From: Methanobacterium sp. UBA279
GTDB lineage: Archaea > Methanobacteriota > Methanobacteria > Methanobacteriales > Methanobacteriaceae
Direction of reading: 5' to 3'
DNA: 64,000 nucleotides
Assembly (NCBI GenBank): GCA_002502855.1
Contig: DAQK01000033.1
Coordinates: 1-64,000 of the forward strand
Shown here: positions 16,557 through 25,141 of the stretch, piece by piece
Layout of the letters: each line of letters opens with the position of its first letter
How positions within the stretch are numbered: position 1 is the first letter of the stretch
Program-made: the position numbers and the translations under genes
Notes under the pieces: model-generated
What the model saw: only the letters and a program-made list of their open reading frames with translations
Told to the model about the DNA's origin: nothing
The model's database searches: none

Positions 16557-17155
16557 TATACCGCCTCCATGACCAGAAATTAAATTTAGGATTATTTCTG
16601 GACTTAACTTAAACTTACATACTAAAATGATCACTTATAAAGTTTGCTATTTTAAACCCACAAAAAGGACCTATCATGGCTCTTTTTTCGATTTAAAGCC
16701 CATATCAAAGCTTTTGAAATAACTTAAATTTAAGATCCCTCGCTGGTTGCTTTTTTTAATAAATTAGCCCTTATTTGGACTATTTTCATCTAATGTCCGT
16801 GATTTAAAACTGTTTGTTTAGAGACTCAATTCTCTAAATAAGAAAAAACCATAACACAATCTATTTTTTCATTTTTAGACATCTATCAATTTTATATTCA
16901 TATCATAAAGATTTTAACAAGTTTTAAAGTTAAATCGAACAATGCAACATGTAATGCGATAAATGTTGTGAGAATTTTAATTTTTTAACAATGTCGTAGT
17001 TGATAATTAATACCACTTAAGTACCACCAAAAATTTAGGTGAATGATTTATAAGGATCTTAGTTAAATTATTAGAGGTGAAAAAACTACGATGATATCGG
17101 TGGAAATTAACCGGTTTTAAATTATCAATTTTTACTGTAAATTAAAGGAGATAGT
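16557..17155. promoter_or_regulatory. Long AT-rich divergent region
   Basis: About 600 bp hold no convincing gene apart from a possible 9-codon leader at 17091. The region contains a perfect 8-bp stem, TTTAGAGA (16817-16824) with TCTCTAAA (16831-16838). A TATA box is at about 17047 (ATTTATAAGG), which would start transcription near 17075 towards the gene at 17156. The left part carries the promoter of the pseudomurein-binding gene. Confidence 0.4.
17091..17120 (+). CDS. Possible 9-aa leader peptide
   Basis: ATG at 17091 opens a 9-codon frame (MISVEINRF, then TAA) preceded by an excellent GAGGTGA site 10 nt away. A TATA box lies about 40 bp upstream, so the peptide would sit at the very start of the transcript of the gene at 17156. 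It could be an attenuator or uORF. It may be chance; the only evidence is the binding site. Confidence 0.25.
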   Translation: MISVEINRF

Positions 17156-17401
17156 ATGGTCACAGTAATTAACCAGACAATGTATAATAATAGGAAATTA
17201 GCCCTTATAAATGACTGGAGACAGGCAACACAGAGTGGAAAATTAGAGGAAATTTATATGGTTTATATGGATATCAAACAATTCGTAAACGAAGTAACCA
17301 TCGACACCACCACTCCTGATGAAACCCGGGAACAGGTCAACAACCTTTTAGAGCTAATGGAAGATTACATAGAAGAGAAAAACTACACATTCTGTACTTA
17401 A
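17156..17401 (+). CDS. Small acidic helical protein, unknown function
   Basis: The 81-aa product is predicted all-helical and acidic, with an amphipathic C-terminal helix (TPDETREQVNNLLELMEDYIEEKNY). There is no signal peptide or membrane segment. ATG follows AAAGGAGATAGT, a strong binding site, so it is very likely translated. I recognise no family; the helix pattern would suit a dimerising regulator or adaptor. It is upstream of the tRNA-binding-domain gene on the same strand, 103 bp away. Confidence 0.6.
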   Translation: MVTVINQTMYNNRKLALINDWRQATQSGKLEEIYMVYMDIKQFVNEVTIDTTTPDETREQVNNLLELMEDYIEEKNYTFCT

Positions 17402-17504
17402 ATATTATGTTTACAATCAGTACTAAAACTAGTTTGTGTTAAATTATTTTACAGGTAAGTCCCTGAATTTTTTAAAAGGTTAACTCCAGCTTTAGTGAGA
17501 AAGT

Positions 17505-18227
17505 ATGTGGGATAGCAGTAAAGACTACCGGTTGCTGGTGGCTCAAAAATCGGTGGAACTCTTTTTAAGGACGGTGGAATGTGCCAATTTAAGGGGCAAA
17601 TGGAATAAGAAGAAAGCCCTTAAAAGCGCCCGGGACATGGTCCCGGAGATACAGTCCCTCTATTACAGTTATCTCGATCCAGTGGAAATTTCAAAAACTC
17701 CCCAGGTAAGCAGCCTGGAAGATGATGCTCTGGAGATAGTAGATGCTCTGGGCGGGGAAAACTGGCACCACCAGTTCATGGAACTGGCCGCCCGGGGAGA
17801 GAAAGATAAGTTAACAGAATCTGTGGCCAAGATAAAGTTCTTCTTAAACACCATATCCGGCCTTAAAAGGAGGCTGCAACTGGGAGAGATAAACGACCCG
17901 GTCATCGCCATTGACATAGTAACCGGGTTAATATCCAGTGTAGGCAAACATCCCCAGTCAGATAAACTACTAATATGCAACGTTAACTTGGGAAAAAGGG
18001 CGGTAACCGTGGTGACCAATGATTTAACAGTCAAAGACGGAAACCACGTTGCAATGGCCTTGCTTCCTCCGGCAGTCTTTCAGGGAGTGACCAGTGAGGG
18101 GATGTTTTTAGGTGCAGGTGCAGGTGTCTTGAAGGATGTGAAGGGCGAGCTCGGTGACTTACCCCATGGCATACCACTGGAAGCTTTAAATGAAACCAGG
18201 AATTTTACAGAAACCTTCCTGAAATGA
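17505..18227 (+). CDS. tRNA-binding (OB-fold) domain protein
   Basis: The 240-aa product has an N-terminal helical half (about 1-115) and a C-terminal tRNA_bind OB-fold (about 125-235). The fold is marked by IDIVTGLISSVGKHPQSDKLL, CNVNLGKRAVTVVTNDL and the GVTSEGMFLGAG strand-loop. The domain occurs in tyrosyl- and methionyl-tRNA synthetases, EMAP II and Csa-type proteins. Free-standing methanogen versions with this N-terminal extension are conserved but not characterised. No catalytic synthetase motifs are present, so it is an RNA-binding accessory rather than an enzyme. Confidence 0.82.
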   Translation: MWDSSKDYRLLVAQKSVELFLRTVECANLRGKWNKKKALKSARDMVPEIQSLYYSYLDPVEISKTPQVSSLEDDALEIVDALGGENWHHQFMELAARGEKDKLTESVAKIKFFLNTISGLKRRLQLGEINDPVIAIDIVTGLISSVGKHPQSDKLLICNVNLGKRAVTVVTNDLTVKDGNHVAMALLPPAVFQGVTSEGMFLGAGAGVLKDVKGELGDLPHGIPLEALNETRNFTETFLK

Positions 18228-18290
18228 ATTTCAAGGGATTGAATTTAAAAATAGCTAATTTTTTTTTACAACTAGAATTAACTAGATCAT

Positions 18291-19691
18291 CTAAAAAATA
18301 ACCAACTTCACACGGGTCATATCTTCCACAGCGTATTTAACCCCTTCCTTTCCAAGTCCGCTCATCTTAAACCCGCCGAAGGGCATGTTATCCGTGCGGA
18401 AGGTGGATTTATTTATGAGAACCGTTCCGGCTTCGATGGTCTTCACCGCATTCTTAATATTTTCTATACTACTGGTAAATACACCGGCCTGTAAACCGTA
18501 CCAGGTATCGTTAGCCACGTTGAAGGCTTCATGGACATCATCAACCCGTATTATAGGCGCTACCGGTCCGAAGGTTTCATCCCTAACAATCTCCATATCC
18601 GGGTTAACCCTGTCTAAAACAGTCGGTGCATAAAACGCACCATCTCGCTTACCCCCACAGAGGAGTTCAGCACCATTACTCAAAGCATCGTTCACCAGTT
18701 TTTCCACATGTAAAGCTGCATCAACATCGATCAAGGGCCCGATATCAGTTTTATCATCTAATGGATCGCCCATACGCAGTTTCCTGGTTGAACCCACCAG
18801 TTTTTCTATAAACTCATCGGCCACACTGTTATCCAGGATTATCCTTTTAACGGCTATGCAGACCTGGCCGGCGATGGAGTAGGCACCCTTAACTGCAGCG
18901 TTAACAGCGTCATCAATATCCGCATCTTCTAACACTATTAGTGGATCGTTTCCCCCTAATTCAAGGGTTAGCTTCTTCATGGATGCCTTTTCTGCTATGG
19001 AGAGTCCGGTGGCCACACTCCCTGTGAAGGATACCTTATCCACCAGGTTGCTTTTGACCATTTCATCTCCAATCAACTCCCCTTTTCCTGTTAAACAGTT
19101 AACCGCCCCGTCTGGCAGGTGATGGTCCATCAATTCCGCCAGTTTCATAGCGGTGAGGGGTGCTTGGGAGGATGGTTTGAAGACCACCGTGTTTTTGGCG
19201 GCTATTGCCGGGGCTATCTTATGGAGCGCCAGATTAACCGGGTAGTTGAAGGGGGTGATGGCACTTACTACGCCTACCGGTATCCTGATGGTGAAGCCGA
19301 TGGCATCTTCACCAGCCAGACCGGCATCTACAGGTACTGTCTCCCCGTAGATTCTTTTAGATTCCTCCGCTGATAGGAGTATAGTATCCAAGGATCTGGT
19401 CATTTCTACTTTTGAATCCCGGCTTGGTTTTCCAGTCTCCAGGGTCATCAACCGGGCGAATTCATCCAGTTTCCCGGATAGTTCCTGGTGGACATCAAAG
19501 AGGAGCTGGGATATTCTGCGGGATGAGAGGGATTCCATCACCTTCTTGGCATCGTAAGCTGCAAATATGGCTCTTTTTGTATCTTGTAGGCTTCCCAGTG
19601 GTACGGTGTCGATAATGGAGTTATCATAGGGATTTGTAACGTTTAGTTTATCTTCCTTATCCTCTAATCTTCCGCCTATAAGCATCTTCAT
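18291..19691 (-). CDS. NAD(P)-dependent aldehyde dehydrogenase, lactaldehyde dehydrogenase-like
   Basis: The 466-aa product is a full-length aldehyde dehydrogenase. It has the PFNYPVNL and KPSSQAPLTA cofactor loops, the FTGSVATGL Rossmann turn, the general-base Glu in KLTLELGGNDP and the catalytic Cys in GQVCIAVKR. The closest methanogen relatives are annotated as lactaldehyde dehydrogenase, proposed to make lactate for coenzyme F420, or as non-phosphorylating glyceraldehyde-3-phosphate dehydrogenase. Sequence alone does not choose between them. It is cytoplasmic and monocistronic. Confidence 0.88.
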   Translation of the reverse strand: MKMLIGGRLEDKEDKLNVTNPYDNSIIDTVPLGSLQDTKRAIFAAYDAKKVMESLSSRRISQLLFDVHQELSGKLDEFARLMTLETGKPSRDSKVEMTRSLDTILLSAEESKRIYGETVPVDAGLAGEDAIGFTIRIPVGVVSAITPFNYPVNLALHKIAPAIAAKNTVVFKPSSQAPLTAMKLAELMDHHLPDGAVNCLTGKGELIGDEMVKSNLVDKVSFTGSVATGLSIAEKASMKKLTLELGGNDPLIVLEDADIDDAVNAAVKGAYSIAGQVCIAVKRIILDNSVADEFIEKLVGSTRKLRMGDPLDDKTDIGPLIDVDAALHVEKLVNDALSNGAELLCGGKRDGAFYAPTVLDRVNPDMEIVRDETFGPVAPIIRVDDVHEAFNVANDTWYGLQAGVFTSSIENIKNAVKTIEAGTVLINKSTFRTDNMPFGGFKMSGLGKEGVKYAVEDMTRVKLVIF

Positions 19692-19784
19692 GGAGCGTCC
19701 TCTATTATCCTATTTAAAATTAAACCCTACCTATCCGTTTATAAATTAAATTATCAAAAAAAAGAGGATCAAAAGGGTATAAAT

Positions 19785-19979
19785 CTACGCGAATAGATCT
19801 TTTAAACCCTGTATGGCGTTGTTTGTTTCGTTCAGCTGACTACCGTTTATTTCACTTCCCAGGCCATTTAAATAGTTCTTGTAGGCTATTAGAGCTACAA
19901 TAGCAATGACTATGATGCCCCCAAACAGTAGAATTAGTTCCGCTGAACCCTGTCCGCTTTCTTCTACGAGCATTTTCAT
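19785..19979 (-). CDS. Class III signal peptide (pilin-like) protein
   Basis: The 64-aa product has a short charged leader and the QGSAELILLFGGIIVIAIVALIAYKNY segment, beginning at Q10. This is the archaeal class III signal sequence cleaved by EppA-type prepilin peptidases before the QGSAE block. The mature part is a single hydrophobic helix plus a short polar tail, as in minor archaeal pilins. It lies just downstream of a TadC-like membrane protein on the same strand, so it is probably a subunit of the same type IV pilus-like machine. Confidence 0.88.
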   Translation of the reverse strand: MKMLVEESGQGSAELILLFGGIIVIAIVALIAYKNYLNGLGSEINGSQLNETNNAIQGLKDLFA

Positions 19980-19993
19980 TTTTTTCTATTCTC

Positions 19994-20926
19994 CTAAAAT
20001 CCAAATAACATTGGTGCTAAAGATTGTATAACATAAAATATTCCAAAGGCTGCCGGAGCTAAGAGAATGGCGTATTTTATACCTTTTCTTGCACTGCCGT
20101 ACATGACTATGCCAATTAGAAGACCGGCTATTATGGAGTGGATTATGATATATCCACTGGCTGCTGTTACAGCTGCATCAAATAGGGGGTTGGGGTTTCC
20201 CAATTTTCCGATAAATGTAGAATAACTCATGATCATGCCTAAAGCGAAGGGCGCGGCAACTATGGCTGCGATGATCAGGAACATAACCGACATCATCACG
20301 TTAGCTTTTCTCTCCCGTTTTAAAGCTAATACTGCCCTTAAATCCTCAGCAACAGTTTCAATAACGTCTGATAGGCTTCCACCTACCCTTCTACCTTCCA
20401 GTATCATTTTGAAGGTTCTATCAAGGTTTTTTGATTTTAAACGTTCACTCATGGATAATAATGCATCTTCAAAGGTACTTCCTATCTTGATTTCAATTAC
20501 TGCCCTCTTAAGTTCGTCGATTAAAGGACCCCTACCATGTTTGGAGATGTCTTCCATGGCAGTTTCGATACCCACACCCGCTCTAAGAAGTGAGGATATC
20601 TGTCTTAAAAAGTCAGGAGTACTCTGTTCTATGCTATCCACCCGCCTTTCCATCATGAAGAATAACCAGATAAAGATACCTGCCCCGGGAAGGATAAATC
20701 CGATTATCCCGCCTAGTATGGGGGTAATACCAATTAATGAAAATAAGAAAAAGACGATCACGCCGAGTATTATACCTCCCAGTATAACCAGAGTTAATAA
20801 TTCTGATGCCTTAACATACATACCGGCCCGTACCAGGTTTTCCTGTAAACTAACCAGATATCGGTCGGGTATTATACTCTCCACGGTTCTTGACAGGGGC
20901 GATAATGCTGAGGGTATAATGGCCAT
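19994..20926 (-). CDS. Type II secretion/Tad-type inner membrane protein (GspF domain)
   Basis: The product is about 310 aa from ATG at 20926, which has an AGGTGAAAGG site; a longer reading frame upstream has no support. A membrane pair at about 42-95 is followed by the cytoplasmic GspF/TadC domain (about 110-240: TPDFLRQISSLLRAGVGIETAMEDI). Then come further membrane segments to the C-terminus. Such proteins form the membrane platform for the TadA/GspE ATPase in archaeal pili. It is followed by the class III signal peptide gene 14 bp downstream. A matching ATPase is not adjacent but is present at 28914-30533. Confidence 0.88.
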   Translation of the reverse strand: MAIIPSALSPLSRTVESIIPDRYLVSLQENLVRAGMYVKASELLTLVILGGIILGVIVFFLFSLIGITPILGGIIGFILPGAGIFIWLFFMMERRVDSIEQSTPDFLRQISSLLRAGVGIETAMEDISKHGRGPLIDELKRAVIEIKIGSTFEDALLSMSERLKSKNLDRTFKMILEGRRVGGSLSDVIETVAEDLRAVLALKRERKANVMMSVMFLIIAAIVAAPFALGMIMSYSTFIGKLGNPNPLFDAAVTAASGYIIIHSIIAGLLIGIVMYGSARKGIKYAILLAPAAFGIFYVIQSLAPMLFGF

Positions 20927-21055
20927 CCTTTCACCTAAATGATAACTCTTACCTTCACATATATTAATACTTTCCCTTGTTTTCATTGTTCTATATGCAA
21001 ATAAAAAGTCCAATTTTTTTGTTAAAGTATGAAAGGTCATTTTTTACAACAAATT

Positions 21056-22072
21056 TTAGTTGATGGATTTTTTAATACTACTTAGAACCCGGGCCCTGTT
21101 CCCCACCAGGACATCATCCTCTATTCTCACCCCGAACTGGCCTTTGATATAAATTCCTGGCTCCACGGTGATTACCATTCCCTTCTCTAACTTAAACTCA
21201 CCTTTTTTAGATAAAGTCGGATTTTCATGCACCTCCAGCCCCAGGCCATGCCCGGTTGAATGTATAAAATTATCCCCATAACCATATTCTTCTATCACCC
21301 TGCGGGCCACTTTATCCACATAGGATGCTTTAATACCTGGTTTTATAACTTTAATGGCTTTCTGTTGTGCTTCCAGTACGATGTTAAATATTTCCATCTC
21401 TTTTTCACCCTTAACTAAAGTCCGGGTTAGATCACTACAGTAGTTGTTGTAAACCGCCCCCCAATCAATAACCAGGGGAGATTCCAACTTACTCGTGGAA
21501 ATGGTGGCATGAGGTAGGCTGGACCTCTCTCCAGAGGCAACTATGGTATCAAAGGCAGGTTTAGTGGATCCACTGGATTTCATGTTGTATTCCAGCTGGG
21601 CTGCCACTTCACTTTCTGTTCCCTGAAATATTAAATCCAGGAAGGATTTCTCCGCAATATCAATGGCCCTCCCAATATTCTCTACCTCATCAGGTGATTT
21701 GATCATTCTCGCTGACTCTACGATTTCTGTTATCTTAAGTTCACGTCCATCTCTGAATTTTTTATAGAGGGATACCGGCATGGACTTTTCAATCCCCACC
21801 CGGCCCTTCAGATGGTCCTTTATTTTATCGGTGGATTCAAATTCACCCAGAGGAATCTTAGAATTCATGGAGGCATCCTCCATATCCATCTTGGTGGTGT
21901 AGAGAGTGGCTTCATCGGTTACAATTACAACAGATGCATTGGAAGGCCTGTAACCTGCCAGGTAGGTTATGTTTTCCGGTTTTAAGATTAAAAGGGAGTC
22001 TACTTCTGCAGCATCCATACTGTCCAATATTTTCTTTAGATCCATGTTATCCAGTTCATCATTTCTTCTCAA
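21056..22072 (-). CDS. M24 family aminopeptidase (Xaa-Pro type)
   Basis: The product is 338 aa from TTG at 22072, or 329 aa from an ATG at codon 10; neither has a strong binding site. A creatinase-like N-domain (about 15-115) precedes the pita-bread catalytic domain. The metal ligands are visible: Asp in VIDWGAVYN, Asp in YCSDLTRT, His in STGHGLGLEVH, Glu in TVEPGIYI and Glu in VRIEDDVL. The family removes N-terminal residues before proline. It is cytoplasmic. The next gene on the same strand is the Tad membrane protein, with no functional link evident. Confidence 0.88.
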   Translation of the reverse strand: MRRNDELDNMDLKKILDSMDAAEVDSLLILKPENITYLAGYRPSNASVVIVTDEATLYTTKMDMEDASMNSKIPLGEFESTDKIKDHLKGRVGIEKSMPVSLYKKFRDGRELKITEIVESARMIKSPDEVENIGRAIDIAEKSFLDLIFQGTESEVAAQLEYNMKSSGSTKPAFDTIVASGERSSLPHATISTSKLESPLVIDWGAVYNNYCSDLTRTLVKGEKEMEIFNIVLEAQQKAIKVIKPGIKASYVDKVARRVIEEYGYGDNFIHSTGHGLGLEVHENPTLSKKGEFKLEKGMVITVEPGIYIKGQFGVRIEDDVLVGNRARVLSSIKKSIN

Positions 22073-22112
22073 AGTTCATCATGGTTTTTTATTAACTAAT
22101 TTAGAGAGTCTT

Positions 22113-22565
22113 CTATAAGTTCTCCTGAATGGCCGATATTATCTTCAGCATGATTTCTTCAGGGACTTTATAAGGTGTGGTTTTGGGGACGTAGCCGAAA
22201 TCAGGGTCTTCAAATTCCAAGCCACTGAATTGCACTTTTTCCTGGTAGCGGGGGTGGAAATGCCAGTGGATCTCTGGATTGGGGTCTCCATCTCGGAAGG
22301 CCTTATTTTTAAAGCAACTCCAGTTGAAGAGGGTTGGATTGAATGTCTTTTTTAAACTGTGCTCCAGTTTCTGCAGGATACCGATAAAATCTTCCCATTC
22401 TTCATCCTCAAGTTCAGACAGGTCTTGGCACTGTCTTTTAAGGGCCACCACACAGGTTCCTAGGTACCTCTGGCTGGGAGCCAGGAAGATCATCCAGTAA
22501 GGAGTTTCCTTTATGAGTTTCCCGTATCCGCCGTCTATCTGACAGTACTCACAACTTTTGGCCAT
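22113..22565 (-). CDS. HIT-family hydrolase
   Basis: The product is about 150 aa from ATG at 22565 (MAKSCEYCQ). A longer frame begins 93 bases upstream but lacks a binding site and adds residues foreign to the family. It has the zinc-type CEYC start and the histidine triad HWHFHPRY (about residues 98-105). HIT proteins hydrolyse nucleoside phosphoramidates or dinucleoside polyphosphates; the substrate is not predictable here. It is close to the M24 peptidase gene on the same strand. Confidence 0.82.
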   Translation of the reverse strand: MAKSCEYCQIDGGYGKLIKETPYWMIFLAPSQRYLGTCVVALKRQCQDLSELEDEEWEDFIGILQKLEHSLKKTFNPTLFNWSCFKNKAFRDGDPNPEIHWHFHPRYQEKVQFSGLEFEDPDFGYVPKTTPYKVPEEIMLKIISAIQENL

Positions 22566-22767
22566 GGTAAATCCCATCCCCTGAAAAATTAAAGGTAATC
22601 TATATATTATCATTCGGTCATCTATTGATTGTCCTTCGGTGATAATAAATGTACCCATTGATATAAACTGGCAATCTAAACGGTTATCATGAGTTTTGGA
22701 CGGGTTATATCCGATAAAAATCAGTATCTGAAAACATATTTATATAAGATTTCCTGTCTTAAATAAT

Positions 22768-23358
22768 ATGATGAGATTCACATCCAGGGAAATCAGAGAT
22801 CTGATAATTTCAATGGTTATCATCACCGTCCTATTCGCCTACATATTCAGTGGAAGAACACTTCCCAGTTTTTCACTCATCGTGGTCACCTTCATTGCAG
22901 TGGGACTGGGATTCATCCTGCACGAACTGGCCCATAAATTCGTGGCAATGAGATACGGTTTCTGGGCAGAATACCGCTTATGGGTGGAAGGACTTATATT
23001 TGCAATTATAACTGCAGCCTTAGGTTTTCTATTCGTAGCACCCGGGGCGGTCTACATCCATGGAGAGTACATATCCCGGGAACAGAATGGTAAAATTTCC
23101 GCATCTGGACCAGCAACCAACCTGATCCTGGCCGGGCTTTTCTTTTTACTACTGTACTACTTCCCATCTGGTGAGCTGGTCACCACAATAGGGGTGCTCG
23201 GATTCTATGTAAACAGTTTCCTGGCCATGATCAACCTGATCCCAATCAGCATGCTTGACGGAGCCAAGATAATCCGCTGGAATCCAATTATATGGGTAAT
23301 AATGGCCGGAATTACCGGTGTGATGGTATTTTATGCCTTCACTGGATTGGTATTTTAA
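22768..23358 (+). CDS. M50/site-2 protease-like membrane metalloprotease
   Basis: The 196-aa product has about five membrane segments. HELAH (His52, Glu53, His56) lies in the second, and NLIPISMLDGAKI near residue 160 supplies the Asp ligand in the usual second motif. Site-2 proteases cut substrates within the membrane. The short form without a PDZ domain is common in archaea. A TTTATATAA box centred near 22743 places the transcription start at about the ATG, and no ribosome binding site is visible, so the mRNA is probably leaderless. Confidence 0.87.
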   Translation: MMRFTSREIRDLIISMVIITVLFAYIFSGRTLPSFSLIVVTFIAVGLGFILHELAHKFVAMRYGFWAEYRLWVEGLIFAIITAALGFLFVAPGAVYIHGEYISREQNGKISASGPATNLILAGLFFLLLYYFPSGELVTTIGVLGFYVNSFLAMINLIPISMLDGAKIIRWNPIIWVIMAGITGVMVFYAFTGLVF

Positions 23359-23427
23359 TCTTAAATATGATCAATTCCCAAATAATAATGGATGAGTAAG
23401 GTTAAACTAGATACTAGAGTGTTTTAA

Positions 23428-24618
23428 ATGTTTAAGAAAGTCCCAGTCACCTATTTCGGATGCACCCACCGGGCCATCCCACCGGAACGCACCATAGCAA
23501 ACGTGGAGGGTAAACTCCGGAGGGCAGGGGTGACCAGGATAGCAGAGATAACCCATCTAGACCGTCTGGGAATACCAGTCTATTCCGCCATAAGGCCAGG
23601 GGCTGCCGAGGGAGCAGTAAGCATCTACGCTGGAAAAGGAGCTACTAAAAACCAGGCTAAAGCATCGGCCATGATGGAAGCGTTTGAAAGGTACTCCGCA
23701 GAGATAAATATAGAAGATGCTCAGATGTTTGAAACAGGATTATATGGTGAAATAGAGGGAGCCATCAACCCAGAAACACTGATTCTACCCCAACAATCAT
23801 ACAAGCCAGATGAGACCAGGTTGGACTGGGTTAAAACCGTGGACATGACGGATGATGAAGAATACCTCGCCCCGGTTAACGCCATCTACCATCCCTACAT
23901 CCCTCGTGGTGGTGCCGTGCTTTTTAAGTCCAACACCAATGGTCTGGCATCGGGTAACCGTATTGAAGAAGCAGTCTATCATGGTATCACCGAGGTGGTT
24001 GAAAGGGATGCCTGGAGCATATTCGAGGCGAAAAAGAAATGCAGGGGAGAAGTGGTCTGTGACGGAACAGAAAACCCCCTCATCAGGGATATGCTACATA
24101 AATTCGACCAGTCAGAGATAGAAGTTAAATTACTGGATTTGACTGCAGATGTGGATATAACCACCATAGCCGCGGTAGCAGATGATACCGTACTTAGAGA
24201 CCCTGCACTATTATCTTTAGGGGTGGGAACCCACCTGAACCCGGAGGTCGCCGTTATAAGGGCCCTCACCGAGGTTGCCCAGAGCAGGGCCACCCAGATC
24301 CACGGAACCCGGGAGGATACCAACCGGGCTGTTTTCATGAGAAAAGCAGGATATGAGAGGATGAAAAGGATCAACAAACACTGGTTCAGTGACTCCCATA
24401 AATTAATCGATATCTCCCGTATCAAGGATAAATCAAAGCCCACCTTCAAGGAAGACATCGAAACCTGTGTAAATATCCTTAAAAAGAACGGGTTTGATAA
24501 GATTTATTATACGGATTTAACCCGCCGAGAAATCGAAATACCAGTGGCCCGAGTTATAATTCCAGGTATGGAAGTTTACTCTGTAGATACTGAGCGGATG
24601 GGTAAAAGGTTGATTTAA
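23428..24618 (+). CDS. ycaO: YcaO protein for McrA thioglycine formation (methanogenesis marker 1)
   Basis: The 396-aa product is a YcaO-domain ATP-dependent enzyme of the methanogenesis marker 1 group, which thioamidates a glycine in methyl-CoM reductase subunit McrA. Landmarks are YFGCTHRAIPPERTI at the start, ATKNQAKASAMMEAFERYSAE (about 70-90), the GLASGNRIEEAVYHGITEVVERDAW ATP-binding segment (in parts, about 170-195) and VGTHLNPEVAVIRALTEVAQSR. A TfuA-like partner is not next to it. This gene is strong evidence that the host is a methanogen. Confidence 0.93.
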   Translation: MFKKVPVTYFGCTHRAIPPERTIANVEGKLRRAGVTRIAEITHLDRLGIPVYSAIRPGAAEGAVSIYAGKGATKNQAKASAMMEAFERYSAEINIEDAQMFETGLYGEIEGAINPETLILPQQSYKPDETRLDWVKTVDMTDDEEYLAPVNAIYHPYIPRGGAVLFKSNTNGLASGNRIEEAVYHGITEVVERDAWSIFEAKKKCRGEVVCDGTENPLIRDMLHKFDQSEIEVKLLDLTADVDITTIAAVADDTVLRDPALLSLGVGTHLNPEVAVIRALTEVAQSRATQIHGTREDTNRAVFMRKAGYERMKRINKHWFSDSHKLIDISRIKDKSKPTFKEDIETCVNILKKNGFDKIYYTDLTRREIEIPVARVIIPGMEVYSVDTERMGKRLI

Positions 24619-24682
24619 CTGGTTTTTAAATTTATCAAGGACGGATTCAGTTCATTTGACCGGGGAAAACAAGTCAAATTTA

Positions 24683-24741
24683 ACCGAAAATAAGTCAGAT
24701 AGTAAAAACAGGTCAGATAATAATAAACAAGTCAGATAGTA
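24683..24741. repeat. Three imperfect AAGTCAGATAGTA repeats upstream of pth2
   Basis: AAGTCAGATAGTA, AGGTCAGATAATA and AAGTCAGATAGTA lie head to tail with spacers of a few bases in the leader of the gene at 24759. A nearby ATTTGAC/GTCAAAT inverted pair is related. This could be a binding site array or simple expansion. Confidence 0.5.
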
Positions 24742-24758
24742 TATTTAAAGGTGTATCA

Positions 24759-25100
24759 ATGAAGCAGATAATAATCATGAGGGGAGACCTCCCCATAAGC
24801 CGGGGTAAACTCGCTGCCCAGGCCTGTCACGCCAGCCTAGGATCCTATAAGCGTGCAGATGAGAGGAAGATAAAAAACTGGGAACTGGAGGGGGGTAAAA
24901 AGGTGGTTTTAAAGGTTAAGGATAGAAATGAACTCTTCCAGTACTATGAACTGGTTAAAGCCACTGATCTGCCCTACTTCTTAGTCACCGATGCCGGGCA
25001 TACCGAACTACCAGAATCCACGGTTACCTGCTTGGGGATTGGTCCCGATGATGATGAGAAGATCGATAAGATTACCCAGGATTTGAAGTTGTTTAAGTAG
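24759..25100 (+). CDS. pth2: Peptidyl-tRNA hydrolase, archaeal/eukaryotic type (Pth2)
   Basis: Pth2 releases peptides from prematurely dropped peptidyl-tRNA. The 113-aa length and motifs are typical: MRGDLPISRGKLAAQACHAS, WELEGGKKVVLKVK, LPYFLVTDAGHTELP and TCLGIGPD. ATG follows AAAGGTGT. It heads a string of small plus-strand genes (mfnE, zinc ribbon, aEF-1beta). Confidence 0.96.
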   Translation: MKQIIIMRGDLPISRGKLAAQACHASLGSYKRADERKIKNWELEGGKKVVLKVKDRNELFQYYELVKATDLPYFLVTDAGHTELPESTVTCLGIGPDDDEKIDKITQDLKLFK

Positions 25101-25141
25101 TTGTGAGTTTACTTTTAATCATTAAATGAAGTGCTGATTTT

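Noticed and set aside
20229..20942. 237-codon plus-strand frame
   Set aside because: It is the antisense of the GspF-domain gene, which has membrane helices and a strong start on the minus strand.
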